Source: an uncultured Kiritimatiellota bacterium (GTDB lineage: Bacteria > Verrucomicrobiota > Kiritimatiellia > RFP12 > UBA1067). From it: a DNA stretch of 55,568 nucleotides. Within the stretch, counting starts at the first letter, position 1. Every line of letters starts with the position of its first letter. The translations under genes were made by a program, and so were the position numbers. The notes under the pieces were generated by a model. It ran no database searches. It was not told where the DNA came from and saw nothing but the letters and a program-made list of their open reading frames with translations. Location: contig CAKULV010000018.1 in assembly GCA_934667425.1 (NCBI GenBank), forward strand, positions 1-55,568, in the 5' to 3' direction. Shown piece after piece: positions 24,816 to 33,576 of the stretch.

Positions 24816-25151
24816 GTGACCATCAGTGAGATAGCGGAGGCGGTCGGCGGCAAGGTCGCGGTCGATGCGCCCAATGCGGAGGCGTCGTGCGCATATGCGG
24901 GCGACTTGCTGTCGGACGTAATGGGGCACGCTGGCGAAGGATCCGTCCTGATAACCGTCCAGAACCACCTCAACACGATAGCGGTATGCACGCTCGTGGG
25001 GATCGCTGTGATCGTGGTCTGCCACGACCGTCCTGTGCCGCCCGACATGGCCGAGGCCGCAAGGCGCGAGAATGTGGCGATAGTCACAACGAGTTTGTCG
25101 CAGTACGCCGCCGCCATTGCGCTGCGGAAGCTGCCGCCATGCGAGAAGTGA
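24816..25151 (+). CDS. DRTGG-domain protein
   Basis: A 111-aa protein with a GTG start after GGAGCC. The pattern (TISEIAEAVGGKVAV, YAGDLLSDVMGHAG, SVLITVQNHLNTIAVCTLVG) matches stand-alone DRTGG-domain proteins that in many anaerobes precede an ATP-binding anti-sigma-like protein in the hydrogenase/NADH-dehydrogenase-type operon. The function is not established. It is followed after 7 nt by the ATPase-domain gene, as in those operons, but the rest of such an operon is absent here. A GTGGCGC/GCGCCAC inverted pair lies upstream (24756-24762 and 24790-24796). Confidence 0.65.
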   Translation: MTISEIAEAVGGKVAVDAPNAEASCAYAGDLLSDVMGHAGEGSVLITVQNHLNTIAVCTLVGIAVIVVCHDRPVPPDMAEAARRENVAIVTTSLSQYAAAIALRKLPPCEK

Positions 25152-25158
25152 GGGTGGC

Positions 25159-25716
25159 ATGCACGCGACCTTGGCGGATATAGTCGCCGATACTGCCCAG
25201 AATTCGATCGAGGCGGGCGCAAGCAGGGTGGATGTTTCCGTCATCGAGGATGGAAGCCTCATCAAGGTGAGGGTGTCGGACAATGGGAAGGGGATGGATG
25301 CGCCGACGGTTCGCAGGGCGTTCGATCCTTTCTACACAGAGCCCGGCAAGCACGACAGGCGAAGGGTCGGCCTTGGACTCCCGCTCCTCAAGCAGTCGTG
25401 CGAGGCTTGTGGAGGAAGTGTGAGCCTAAAGAGCAGGAAGGGCGTCGGCACGGAGCTTTCGTACAGCTTCGATCCTTCGAACATCGACATGCCGCCGATC
25501 GGCAACCTGGCCGATTCCGTGGTTACGCTGTTCAACTACCCCGGCGATTTTGACTTGTCGTTCGCCCATCGCACGGCTTCAGGGGGGTATTCGATCTCTC
25601 GGAATGAACTTGCCGATGCCGTCGGTGGCCTGGATACCGTCGAGGGATTGACCCTCGCCCGCGAGTACATGCGCTCGCAGGAAGATGCGCTGCGATTCTC
25701 CGCACAGCCCAAATGA
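25159..25716 (+). CDS. HATPase_c-type ATP-binding protein
   Basis: A 185-aa protein with the GHKL ATP-binding fold: HATLADIVADTAQNSIEAGA (N box), VSDNGKGMD (G1) and GLGLPLLKQ (G2). No phosphoacceptor or sensor domain is present, so it resembles anti-sigma-like or hydrogenase-operon ATP-binding proteins rather than a full kinase. AGGGTGG lies upstream of the ATG. Its stop region (GCCCAAATGA) is repeated, one base different, at 40541-40561, where the sequence continues into the intact membrane protein/PFK/SNF2 block. The gene is therefore the left landmark of the inserted island. Confidence 0.75.
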   Translation: MHATLADIVADTAQNSIEAGASRVDVSVIEDGSLIKVRVSDNGKGMDAPTVRRAFDPFYTEPGKHDRRRVGLGLPLLKQSCEACGGSVSLKSRKGVGTELSYSFDPSNIDMPPIGNLADSVVTLFNYPGDFDLSFAHRTASGGYSISRNELADAVGGLDTVEGLTLAREYMRSQEDALRFSAQPK

Positions 25717-26074
25717 TGTGCACTGTGACGACGATAGCGAACCCGGTGGTGAACTTCTGCCTGATACCCGAGACGGACTTCACCGCTGAGGGCCTGCTCA
25801 AGGCCCTCGAGCGCCGCTTCGCGAGCGGCAAGGCGCACACGGTCATCGTTGTCGCGGAGGGCGCCGGGCAGCGGCTGATAGAGGGGGAGTCGGCCGGGGT
25901 GGACGCCTCCGGGAACGTCCTGAAGAAGGATATCGGCGAAGGCGGACGCGACGATGGCCCCGTGACCGATGCTGATGGGCGGGCCTGTGCCGATGCTGGT
26001 GGAGTCCGGCGGGCGTGGAGCGGATTCAGCCGGACTTCGGGCGAAGGTCACGATCCGGGTCGCGGGGGAGAAGG
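25706..26074 (+). pseudogene. Scar: four collinear fragments of the PFK-SNF2 region
   Basis: 25706-25727 matches 40540-40561 (21/22). 25731-25939 matches 41969-42177 in the PFK gene (209 nt gapless, 24 mismatches, about 88.5%). 25942-26012 matches 42503-42573, the PFK end and helicase start, including stop and ATG (12 mismatches in 71). 26011-26074 matches 43100-43163 inside the helicase (62/64). The order and direction are those of the intact region, with three deletions between blocks. Most differences in the PFK block fall at third codon positions, so the fragment diverged while under selection and was truncated later. Confidence 0.85.
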
Positions 26075-27255
26075 AACCGTTGACGGTATTGGGTGGCCGT
26101 CATGCCGAATCTGGCCTTGAAGCGGTGCATGAGCTGTGTTGCATCCGCATAACCGCACCGCCTTGCGACTTCCTTTAGCGTGGTGTCGCTTGATCTCAGC
26201 TCGAAACAGACCACTTTGAGGCGTTCTTCCTCGATTGCCTTCCCGACGGATGTCTTGAGCAGTTCGCGGAATCTCAGATCCAGGAGCGGTCGCGATACGC
26301 CGAGGTGCGCGGCGACATCCTTCGGACCGATGCTGCGGCAGCAGTTCTTCCGGATGAAACCGATGGCCCTCTGCATCAATCGTCCAGAATGGGAAGCCGC
26401 GAGAGTCGAGCTGCGGTGCGTGACATGTTTGATTGGAAGAGCCATTATGTGCGGCTTTGAACTTCCGCTGCGCATCAGCGCGGAAAGCAGTGCGCCTGCG
26501 GCATAGCCGGAGCGTTCCTGGTCGGGGCGGATGCTTGAAAGCGTTGGTATGCAGTTCTCGCATAGCAGTTCATCGTCGTCAACGGAGAGAAGCGAGACGT
26601 CTCGCGGAATGGAAAGCCCAGACGCCTCGCAGGCCTCGATCACGGTGAGGGCCCGATCATCGTAGGCGGCGAGGATGCCTGTAGGCTTTGGCAGTGCCAG
26701 AAGCCATGCGCAAATCTCGGCGAAGTCGTTTTTGCCGAATGCCTTGGGCCGGAAGAAGCGGCATGTCGCATCGTGGCGTCGAAGAGCCACATCAAAAGCG
26801 ACACCTCGTTGTCGGCTCCATTGCCGGTCTTGCACGTCAGGCACATAGCCATAGCTGAGACAGACGCCCTGTGAAAGGAAGCAATGCGCCGCGACGTCTC
26901 CGATGGAATCGGGGTCGGTCCTCACAACGGCCAGATTCTTGGTTCGAGATTTGACGGCCGGATGGTCGCCGGGATCGAGGACAACGAGTGGAATGTCGAG
27001 GCGTGCGAGATGCGAGAGGGCTTCGTGCGTTTCGCCCGAATGCTGCGGGTGGGCGTAAATCACCCCGTCAATGTCCCAATCCGGGAATTCGTCCACAGCC
27101 TGGGCCGTGCATTCCGGGATTGTCCTTTTGAGTCGCAAGTCCCATCTGACCTTGTGAGTGTGGAGGTATCGCATGAGTCCGTTGAATTGGCGCTGGCCTT
27201 TAGGTCGCGACAGGTCGACGGCTACCACAACGCGCTTGTTCCTTTTGCTCTTCAT
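26026..27255 (-). CDS. XylR/AraC-type transcriptional regulator
   Basis: A 409-aa protein with an N-terminal LacI-like periplasmic-binding-protein fold (RVVVAVDLSRPKGQRQFNG, GILAAYDDRALTVIEACEASGLSIPRDVSLLSVDDD) and a C-terminal AraC DNA-binding domain (DVAAHLGVSRPLLDLRFREL and EVARRCGYADATQLMHRFKARFGMTATQYR). This is the XylR layout, so a sugar effector is likely. It is divergent from the quinone oxidoreductase gene and probably controls the island operon. Its last ~15 codons and stop are read from the antisense of the helicase fragment in the scar. The -10 (TATACT, plus-strand 27264-27269) ends 8 nt before the ATG. Confidence 0.85.
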   Translation of the reverse strand: MKSKRNKRVVVAVDLSRPKGQRQFNGLMRYLHTHKVRWDLRLKRTIPECTAQAVDEFPDWDIDGVIYAHPQHSGETHEALSHLARLDIPLVVLDPGDHPAVKSRTKNLAVVRTDPDSIGDVAAHCFLSQGVCLSYGYVPDVQDRQWSRQRGVAFDVALRRHDATCRFFRPKAFGKNDFAEICAWLLALPKPTGILAAYDDRALTVIEACEASGLSIPRDVSLLSVDDDELLCENCIPTLSSIRPDQERSGYAAGALLSALMRSGSSKPHIMALPIKHVTHRSSTLAASHSGRLMQRAIGFIRKNCCRSIGPKDVAAHLGVSRPLLDLRFRELLKTSVGKAIEEERLKVVCFELRSSDTTLKEVARRCGYADATQLMHRFKARFGMTATQYRQRFLLPRDPDRDLRPKSG

Positions 27256-27263
27256 GGGGGGAA

Positions 27264-27269
27264 AGTATA
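27264..27269 (-). promoter_or_regulatory. -10 box of the XylR/AraC gene (leaderless arrangement)
   Basis: Minus-strand TATACT ends 8 nt before the ATG at 27255, with only a C run between and no ribosome site. Confidence 0.5.
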
Positions 27270-27358
27270 TCAGACCGAAGGCTCCGTGGCAAATTCAATT
27301 ATTTGATATGACATAAATTTATAGTTTGGCAGACATATACTTTCAATGTGCGGAATTG

Positions 27359-27364
27359 TATAAT
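27359..27364 (+). promoter_or_regulatory. -10 box of the quinone oxidoreductase gene (leaderless arrangement)
   Basis: TATAAT ends 7 nt before the ATG at 27372, without a Shine-Dalgarno site. It lies in the divergent region with the regulator, which also holds A/T-rich sequence suited to an operator. Confidence 0.55.
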
Positions 27365-27371
27365 TCGCGCC

Positions 27372-28331
27372 ATGAAGGCAATGTGTATTGATGAAACCGG
27401 GAACTTCGTGTGGCGGGACGTGTCGGCTCCTGCCTGCCATGCCGAGTTTGATGTGAAGATACGTATTCGGGCGTGTGCGCTCAACCGCGCCGACCTGATG
27501 CAGCGCCAGGGCATCTATTCGCCGCCGGAGGGCTGGCCGGACTGGCCGGGGCTCGAGTGCGCGGGCGAGGTCCTGGAGTGCCCGGCAAACGGGCGCTTCA
27601 AGGTCGGCGACAGCGTCTGCGCGCTCCTCGGGGGCGGCGGCTACGCGGAGGAGGTCGTCGTGCCGGAGGGGATGGTGATGCCGATGCCGAAGGGCTTCTC
27701 GTTCGCCGAGGCCGCCGGCATCCCGGAGGTCTACGCGACGGCCTACCTCAACCTGAAGCTCGTCGGCGAGATCCAGGCGGGCGAGACGTTCTTCATCAAC
27801 GGCGGCGAGGGCGGGCTCGGCATCGCGGCGATCCAGCTCGCGAAGCGCGTCTTCGGCTGCAGGGTGGTCGCGCAGGTCGCCTCGGACGCGAACGGCGCGT
27901 TCTGCCGCGAGGTCGGCGCGGACGTGACGGTCAACCGCTTCACGGGCGACCTCGTGAAGACGCTCGCGGCAAACCCGCCGGACGTCGCGATCGACCCGGT
28001 GGGCGGCCCGCTCATGGGCAAGTGCGTCGCGACGATGCCGTACCGTGGGCGCTGGATCTCGCTCGCGTCGATGGCCGGGCCGGAGACGGTCCTCGACGTG
28101 AACCTCCTCTGGCGCAAGAACCTGCGCGTCATCGGATCGACGCTGCGCTCGCGCACGCCGGAGGAGAAGGCGCAGATCCTCGCAGGGCTCGTGCGCGACG
28201 TCTACCCGGCGTTCGAGGCGCGGCGGTTCGCGCCGTTCGTCCACAAGGTCCTGCCGATCGCGGAGGCCGCCGAGGCCCACGCGATCCTCGAACGCGGCGA
28301 GAACCGCGGCAAGGTCGTCCTCTCTCTCTGA
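27372..28331 (+). CDS. NAD(P)H quinone oxidoreductase (PIG3-like MDR family)
   Basis: A 319-aa medium-chain dehydrogenase/reductase lacking zinc ligands. NRADLMQRQGIYSPP and GLECAGEVLEC are close to PIG3/TP53I3-type quinone oxidoreductases; the NADPH site is GGEGGLGIAAIQLAK. It may reduce a quinone or an enone intermediate. The first ATG at 27372 matches the -10 spacing; an ATG nine bases later is possible. The transporter ATG follows the stop after 1 nt. Confidence 0.8.
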   Translation: MKAMCIDETGNFVWRDVSAPACHAEFDVKIRIRACALNRADLMQRQGIYSPPEGWPDWPGLECAGEVLECPANGRFKVGDSVCALLGGGGYAEEVVVPEGMVMPMPKGFSFAEAAGIPEVYATAYLNLKLVGEIQAGETFFINGGEGGLGIAAIQLAKRVFGCRVVAQVASDANGAFCREVGADVTVNRFTGDLVKTLAANPPDVAIDPVGGPLMGKCVATMPYRGRWISLASMAGPETVLDVNLLWRKNLRVIGSTLRSRTPEEKAQILAGLVRDVYPAFEARRFAPFVHKVLPIAEAAEAHAILERGENRGKVVLSL

Positions 28332-28332
28332 C

Positions 28333-29568
28333 ATGGACAGGCGCAAGACAGCCATTGCGACGATGTTCGCGCTCTACGGTCTGGTGGCGTTCGTGACGAC
28401 GCTCGCCGCGCCGCTCGCGACAGTCTGGAAGGTGCAGCCGGAAGTCTCCGGCTCGAACGCCCTGGCGATGCTCGGCAACCTGATGAACTACCTCGCCTAC
28501 CTGCTGATGGGCATCCCGGCGGGGCGTCTCTTGCATCGGATAGGATACAAGAGGACGGCGGTTCTCGGGTGCGTGACGGGCGGCGTCGGCATCATGGTCC
28601 AGTGGCTGTCGGGCGCGGCGCACGGGGGCTTCCCGGTCTATCTCGCCGGGGCGCTGACGAGCGGCATCGCCCTTTGCCTCCTGAACGTCGTCATCAATCC
28701 GATGCTCAACACGCTCGGCGGCGGCGGTTCGGGCGGCAACCGGCTCAACATGCTGGGCGGCACGTTCAACTCGTTCTGCGGGGCGCTGACGCCGCTCCTC
28801 GTGGGCGTGCTGGTCGGGACGGTGACGGCCAAGACGTCGCTCAGGGACGTCTATCCCGTCCTCTACATCGCGATGGCTGTCTTCTTCCTCGCGGCCGCCG
28901 TCCTGTCGTTCCTCCCGCTTCCCGAACGGCTGGAGAGCGATTCGGAGCCGAAAGCCGAGGGAAGGAAGGGGCCTCTTTCGTTTCCGCACTGCCGCTGGGG
29001 CGTCCTGGGCATTTTCCTGTTCATGGGCACGTCGATCGGCATCGCGGGGACGCTGAACCTCTGGCTGGTCTCGCTCGGCCATTCCGCGGCGACGGGCGGC
29101 TTCTTCTTCAGCGCCTACGTGATGCTCATGCTCGTGGGGCGGCTGACGATGAGCGCGTTCGCGCAGAGGATCCCCGTGCGGACGCTCCTGGCCGTCTCCA
29201 GCGCGGGGGCGCTGCTGCTCATCGCCGCCGGGCTGTGCCTGACGGAGGTGCGGCTCGCCCTGCCGGTCTTCACGGGCACGTCGCTGACGATGGAGAGCGT
29301 CCCGCTGACGGCGCCCGTCCTCGCCTGCTGCGGGCTCTGCACGTCGGTGATGTGGTCGAGCATCTTCTCGCTGTCCGTCGAGGGGCTCGGCGCGGCGACG
29401 GCCGCGGCGAGCGGCTGGTTCATGACGATGGTGGTCGGCGGCGGGATCATCCCGCTCGTCCAGAACTTCATTGCCGACCGGGCGGGCTTCCTCGTGTCAT
29501 ACGCGGTGCCCGCCTGCGTGTTCGCCTACCTGATCCTCTATTCTCTGAAGCTGTCGAAAACCAGATGA
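28333..29568 (+). CDS. MFS sugar transporter (FucP-like)
   Basis: A 411-aa membrane protein with about 12 hydrophobic segments. The motifs VINPMLNTLGG and GNRLNMLGGTFNSF are typical of the FucP/sugar:H+ symporter branch. It should bring in the mono- or oligosaccharide released by the island's hydrolases. The stop overlaps the next ATG by ATGA. Confidence 0.85.
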   Translation: MDRRKTAIATMFALYGLVAFVTTLAAPLATVWKVQPEVSGSNALAMLGNLMNYLAYLLMGIPAGRLLHRIGYKRTAVLGCVTGGVGIMVQWLSGAAHGGFPVYLAGALTSGIALCLLNVVINPMLNTLGGGGSGGNRLNMLGGTFNSFCGALTPLLVGVLVGTVTAKTSLRDVYPVLYIAMAVFFLAAAVLSFLPLPERLESDSEPKAEGRKGPLSFPHCRWGVLGIFLFMGTSIGIAGTLNLWLVSLGHSAATGGFFFSAYVMLMLVGRLTMSAFAQRIPVRTLLAVSSAGALLLIAAGLCLTEVRLALPVFTGTSLTMESVPLTAPVLACCGLCTSVMWSSIFSLSVEGLGAATAAASGWFMTMVVGGGIIPLVQNFIADRAGFLVSYAVPACVFAYLILYSLKLSKTR

Positions 29569-30527
29569 AGAAACCCCTGAAAGCCCTCTTCTACGGCATG
29601 AGCCACGAACACGCGCCCGGCAAGATCGCCTCGCTGCGCAGGCTCCCGGACGACTTCGAGGTCGTGGCGATCGCAGACGACACGCCGCGCCGCTCCCCCT
29701 CGTTCGCCACCTTCCCGTTCGACGCATCCGGCTTCCGCGTCGTCTCCGAGGCCGAGGCGCGGGCGATGACGGGCATCGACGTCGTCTTCGTCGAGACGGC
29801 GAACCGCGACCTGATGGAGGTCGCCGGGCTCTACGCCGCGCGCGGCGTCGCGATGCACTGCGACAAGCCCTGCGGCGAGGAGATGGGGCCGTACCGCGCG
29901 GCGGTCGCGCGCTGCCGCGCGCGGAACGTGCCGTTCCAGGTCGGCTACATGTACCGCGGCAACCCCGCGCTGAAGTGGATCTGGGAGTTCGTCGCGGAAG
30001 GCGGGCTTGGCGAGGTGCGGTTCATTGAGGCGGACATGAACCACAACTACCAGGCCGCCGGCTACGCCGACTACCTGGCCACGTTCAAGGCCGGCATCCT
30101 CTACAACCTCGGCTGCCATCTCGTCGACATGATCCTTCCTCTCGTTCGTGGCGAACTCGTCGAGGCGCATCCCTGCATGGCGGGGACAAGCGGCATTTCG
30201 CTCCTTCGGTTTGAGGGGACGGACGTGCTGCTGCGCGCGAGCGCGAACATGCCAGGCGGAGTCTTGTGCCGGCGGCTGCGCATTGACGGCACGAAGGGGA
30301 CGATCGACCTCTGCCCGATCGAGCGCTTCGACGGGAAGGACCTTTCGCTGACGATGACGGCAGACGGAGCGGTAAGGACGGTGAGCTTCGGCGTGCAGGC
30401 CGACCGCTATGCCGGACAGCTCCTTCGCCTGGCGTCCATCATACGAGGAGAGGTGCCGAACGACCAGGACTACGACCGCGACTTGAGGACACACGAAATC
30501 ACACTGAAGGCTTGTGGGCTTTTATGA
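29565..30527 (+). CDS. Gfo/Idh/MocA-family oxidoreductase
   Basis: A 320-aa cytosolic (no leader) NAD(P)-dependent sugar oxidoreductase. The N-terminus (KKPLKALFYGMSHEHAPG) replaces the classic GxGxxG. The EKP-like motif is CDKPCGEEMG, the next conserved region VGYMYRGNPALKW. The C-terminal domain is of GFO_IDH_MocA_C type. The ATG overlaps the transporter stop, and the gene's own stop overlaps the next ATG. Longer reading of the same frame upstream lies inside the transporter in another frame and was rejected. Confidence 0.75.
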   Translation: MKKPLKALFYGMSHEHAPGKIASLRRLPDDFEVVAIADDTPRRSPSFATFPFDASGFRVVSEAEARAMTGIDVVFVETANRDLMEVAGLYAARGVAMHCDKPCGEEMGPYRAAVARCRARNVPFQVGYMYRGNPALKWIWEFVAEGGLGEVRFIEADMNHNYQAAGYADYLATFKAGILYNLGCHLVDMILPLVRGELVEAHPCMAGTSGISLLRFEGTDVLLRASANMPGGVLCRRLRIDGTKGTIDLCPIERFDGKDLSLTMTADGAVRTVSFGVQADRYAGQLLRLASIIRGEVPNDQDYDRDLRTHEITLKACGLL

Positions 30528-31573
30528 ACAGGAATATCATTTTCACGAAGAAGGACACGGCGGAGCTTGTTGAAAGGCCCATGCCCGAGGCCGGGCCGGG
30601 ACAGGTCCGCGTGAAGCTCGTGCGCTCGACCCTCTCCACCGGCACCGAGCGCGCGAACGTGGCGGGCTCGCGCGTCGTCTCGATCTGGGACCCGCCGGAC
30701 GCGCCCGTCGTCTGGCCGCGCCAGAGCGGCTACAGCTCGTCGGGCGTCGTCGACGCCGTCGGCGCGGGCGTCTCGTCCGTCAGGCCCGGCGACCGCGTGG
30801 CGATGAGCTGGACGCTCCATTCGGAGTACGTCGCCGTGCCGGAAGACCGCGTCTACAGGCTGCCGGACGGCGTCTCGTTCGAGGCGGGCGCACTCGCGCA
30901 CGTCGCGACGTTCCCGATGGCGGCAATCCGCAAGTGCGGCCTTGAGCTTGGCGAGTCGGCGATCGTGATGGGCCAGGGCATTCTCGGACAGCTCGCCGTG
31001 ATGCTCCTCAAATGCGCAGGCGCCGCGCCTGTCATCGCGGTCGATCCCGTCGCCGAGAAGCGCGAAGCGGCGCTGAGGCTTGGTGCGGATTTCGCCTTCG
31101 ACCCGACGGCGGCGGACTTCCGCGAGCGGGTCCTGGCCGTCTGCCCGCGCGAGGACAGCGGCATCTACACCGGCGCGAACGCATCGGGGGCCAATGTCGC
31201 CATCGAGGTGACGGGATTCGGCGAGGGGCTGCGCAACGTGCTGGACGTGATGGCGCCGATGGGGCGCGTCGCGCTTCTCGGCTGCACGCGCGACTCGGAC
31301 TTCTCGGTGGACTACTACCACAAGGTGCACGGGCGCGGCATCTCGCTCATCGGCGCGCACACGTGGGCGCGCCCGGCGCACGACTCGTCGCGCGGGCTCT
31401 TCACGCATCGCGACGACGCGAAGGCGTTCCTCAGGCTGCTCACATTGGGTCGCCTTTCCGTTGACGGCTATGTGGCGGACGTCCGTCCGCCCGCCGAATG
31501 CGGCGAAGTCTACGCGCGCCTCGCGGCAGGCGGCGCATTCCCCGTCACGCAATTTGATTGGACACGGCCATGA
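30524..31573 (+). CDS. Alcohol-dehydrogenase-like MDR protein
   Basis: A 349-aa MDR-family dehydrogenase: STLSTGTERANV, SGYSSSGVVDAVGAGVSSVRPGDRVAM, and the nucleotide-binding site VMGQGILGQLAVMLLKCAGA. The usual structural cysteine cluster of zinc alcohol dehydrogenases was not seen, and the first zinc ligand region looks altered (STLSTGTE in place of the Cys motif), as in bacteriochlorophyllide/threonine-dehydrogenase-like relatives. It probably oxidises a sugar alcohol or derived intermediate. Both ends are coupled by ATGA. Confidence 0.75.
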   Translation: MNRNIIFTKKDTAELVERPMPEAGPGQVRVKLVRSTLSTGTERANVAGSRVVSIWDPPDAPVVWPRQSGYSSSGVVDAVGAGVSSVRPGDRVAMSWTLHSEYVAVPEDRVYRLPDGVSFEAGALAHVATFPMAAIRKCGLELGESAIVMGQGILGQLAVMLLKCAGAAPVIAVDPVAEKREAALRLGADFAFDPTAADFRERVLAVCPREDSGIYTGANASGANVAIEVTGFGEGLRNVLDVMAPMGRVALLGCTRDSDFSVDYYHKVHGRGISLIGAHTWARPAHDSSRGLFTHRDDAKAFLRLLTLGRLSVDGYVADVRPPAECGEVYARLAAGGAFPVTQFDWTRP

Positions 31574-33576
31574 AGTCAAGAAACATAATGCTGCTTGCGG
31601 CACTTGCGCTCGACGCGACGGCCGCCGTCGTTGAAAACGATTCCCTGTCCGTTGGGTTGAATGAAACGAATGGGGCGTTGACAGTCGTGGACAAGCGGAC
31701 GTCCCGCGTTTGGACGTCATTGTCCGATGGCTGTCCACTTGTCTTGACTCGCGCTGAAGCGGGGAATGGCGTCATTTCGTTCGAAGCCTCGACGCGCTCG
31801 GTGGCGGGTGCGCTTTCGGGGCGCGTCACGCTGGACGGCGAGAGCGTCCGCTGCCGCCTGGAGGCGCCGCCTGACGCGCCGTTTGCCGTCGGGGACGAGA
31901 ATCTCGTGGGGTGGCCCGTGGGCTTCGCGGCCGAGAGGGGCGAGCGGTTCCTCCTGCCGCACGGGGCCGGCTTCTCGTTCGACGCCGGGGAGACGGATCT
32001 CGGCGAGCGCTTTGACGCGCGCATGCACGGCTATTCGCGCGAGTGGAGGATGGGCCTCTGGGCGCAGCACGCCGAGCGCGTGGCCGAAGACGGCGAGATC
32101 CTGGGCGCGGGCGGCTGCATGGCCGTCGTGGAGACGCCGTGCAACACCGTCGGCTTCTACCTGAAGCGCGCAAACGGCCTGATGGGCTTCTCGTGCCTGT
32201 GGGAGGACGACCTCGGCACGTGGGGACACGCTCGGAGCATCCGCTTCGCCTTCATGACCAACTGCTCGCCGATGGCGGTGGCGCTCCGCTACCGCGAGGA
32301 GATGAAGCGCAAGGGCTATTACAAGACGTTTGCCGAAAAGGAAAGGGAGCGCCCGCAGATGGCGGAACGCTTCCGCCGGCTTGCGGGCGCGCCGAGCGTC
32401 TGGTACTGGGCGGTTGACGGGGACAAGGCGGGCGTCTGCCGTTACCTGCGCGAGACGTGCGGCTTCGGGAACTTCCTTTTCCAGTTCGCGCGGCGGAAGG
32501 ATCTCGGCGTCTGGGTGACGCCGGAGGAGGTCAAGGCCTGCGCGGAGGCGGCGCCGGGCGTCCTCCTGTCGGAATACGACATCTACAAGGACACGATGGA
32601 GAAGCGGTACCTTCCGCTGATCGAGTACGTGCGCCCCTACTGGTCGCTGGAGGCCGCCGACAACGGCGACATCGTCCACGACGCCTCGGGACAGGCGATC
32701 CGGGGATGGAAGGTGGCGCTGAAAGGCGAGGCCGACGGGCTCGGCAAGGGCCTGGGCTGCGCGACCATCTGCGAGCAGACCGTGTGCAAGTACGTGCGCA
32801 AGGGGCTTTCCGCCGCGCTCGCCTCGTGCCCGTGGTACACGGGCCGCTATCTCGACGTGACGGGGTGCGCCGCGCCGTTCGAGTGCTATCACCCGAAGCA
32901 CCGGATGAGCCGGCGCGAAAGCGTGGCGCGCCGCCGGGAGATGATGGCGATCCCCGGCGACGAGTTCGGGCTCCTGTCCGCGACGGAGGACGGGCAGGAC
33001 TTCCTCGCGTCCGTCTGCGACTACTTCACCTGCGGTTTCTCGGCGGCGAACGACTACCGCGTGGACGGCGGGCGCTGGATGTGGAAGATCTACGACGGCG
33101 AGCCGCCGGACGAGATCCGCCGCGGCACGGACGAGAGGACGCGCATGCCGATCTTCGAGATGGTGTTCCACGCCTGCCAGGTCGCCTACTGGGACTGGTG
33201 CGACTACAATTTCAAGTTCCCGAGGATCTGGTGGAAGCGCGACCTCTTCAACGCGCTCTGCGGCACGCCGCCCCTGTACTTCTTCAACGAGGAGACGTGG
33301 CCGCGCTTCCGCGACCGGCTCCGCGCGAGCTACGACGTCGCGACGCCCGTCGCCCGGGCGACCTTCTCCTCGCCGATGACGGCCTACCGCATCCTGACGC
33401 CCGACCGCAGCGTGCAGCGCGCCGAGTTCGCCAACGGCGTCGCCTCGACCGTCAACTTCGGCGAAAGGCCGTTCGTCATGAAGGACGGCCATGTCCTCGC
33501 GCCGCGCGGGCATCGGTTTGAGGGCTGCCATGATGATCATCCTGTTAATGCGAAACCGTCAAAAACTAGTAGATGA
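31570..33576 (+). CDS. GH101-like (DUF5696) glycoside hydrolase, exported
   Basis: A 668-aa protein with a short signal peptide (MLLAALALDATAAV), an N-terminal beta-sandwich rich in acidic residues, and a TIM-barrel C-terminal half with VLLSEYDIYKD, CPWYTGRYLDVTG, and PGDEFGLLSATEDGQD. This resembles DUF5696/GH101-like proteins, a family related to endo-alpha-N-acetylgalactosaminidases. Activity cannot be assigned without a catalytic-residue alignment. It is coupled by ATGA to the dehydrogenase before it and the small ORF after it. Confidence 0.6.
   Translation: MKSRNIMLLAALALDATAAVVENDSLSVGLNETNGALTVVDKRTSRVWTSLSDGCPLVLTRAEAGNGVISFEASTRSVAGALSGRVTLDGESVRCRLEAPPDAPFAVGDENLVGWPVGFAAERGERFLLPHGAGFSFDAGETDLGERFDARMHGYSREWRMGLWAQHAERVAEDGEILGAGGCMAVVETPCNTVGFYLKRANGLMGFSCLWEDDLGTWGHARSIRFAFMTNCSPMAVALRYREEMKRKGYYKTFAEKERERPQMAERFRRLAGAPSVWYWAVDGDKAGVCRYLRETCGFGNFLFQFARRKDLGVWVTPEEVKACAEAAPGVLLSEYDIYKDTMEKRYLPLIEYVRPYWSLEAADNGDIVHDASGQAIRGWKVALKGEADGLGKGLGCATICEQTVCKYVRKGLSAALASCPWYTGRYLDVTGCAAPFECYHPKHRMSRRESVARRREMMAIPGDEFGLLSATEDGQDFLASVCDYFTCGFSAANDYRVDGGRWMWKIYDGEPPDEIRRGTDERTRMPIFEMVFHACQVAYWDWCDYNFKFPRIWWKRDLFNALCGTPPLYFFNEETWPRFRDRLRASYDVATPVARATFSSPMTAYRILTPDRSVQRAEFANGVASTVNFGERPFVMKDGHVLAPRGHRFEGCHDDHPVNAKPSKTSR

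Noticed and set aside
25713..26120. Open frame of 135 codons over the scar as a functional gene
   Set aside because: It begins in PFK sequence, shifts out of frame at 25940 and then reads non-coding frames of helicase and regulator DNA. It is a fossil.
28569..29564. Upstream extension of the Gfo/Idh/MocA frame inside the transporter
   Set aside because: The translated part is arginine/glycine-rich shadow of the transporter frame. The ATG at 29565 with ATGA overlap is the real start.
31717..33540. 607-codon minus-strand frame opposite the GH101-like gene
   Set aside because: Antisense shadow in GC-rich DNA; the plus strand has signal peptide, ATGA coupling at both ends and domain motifs.
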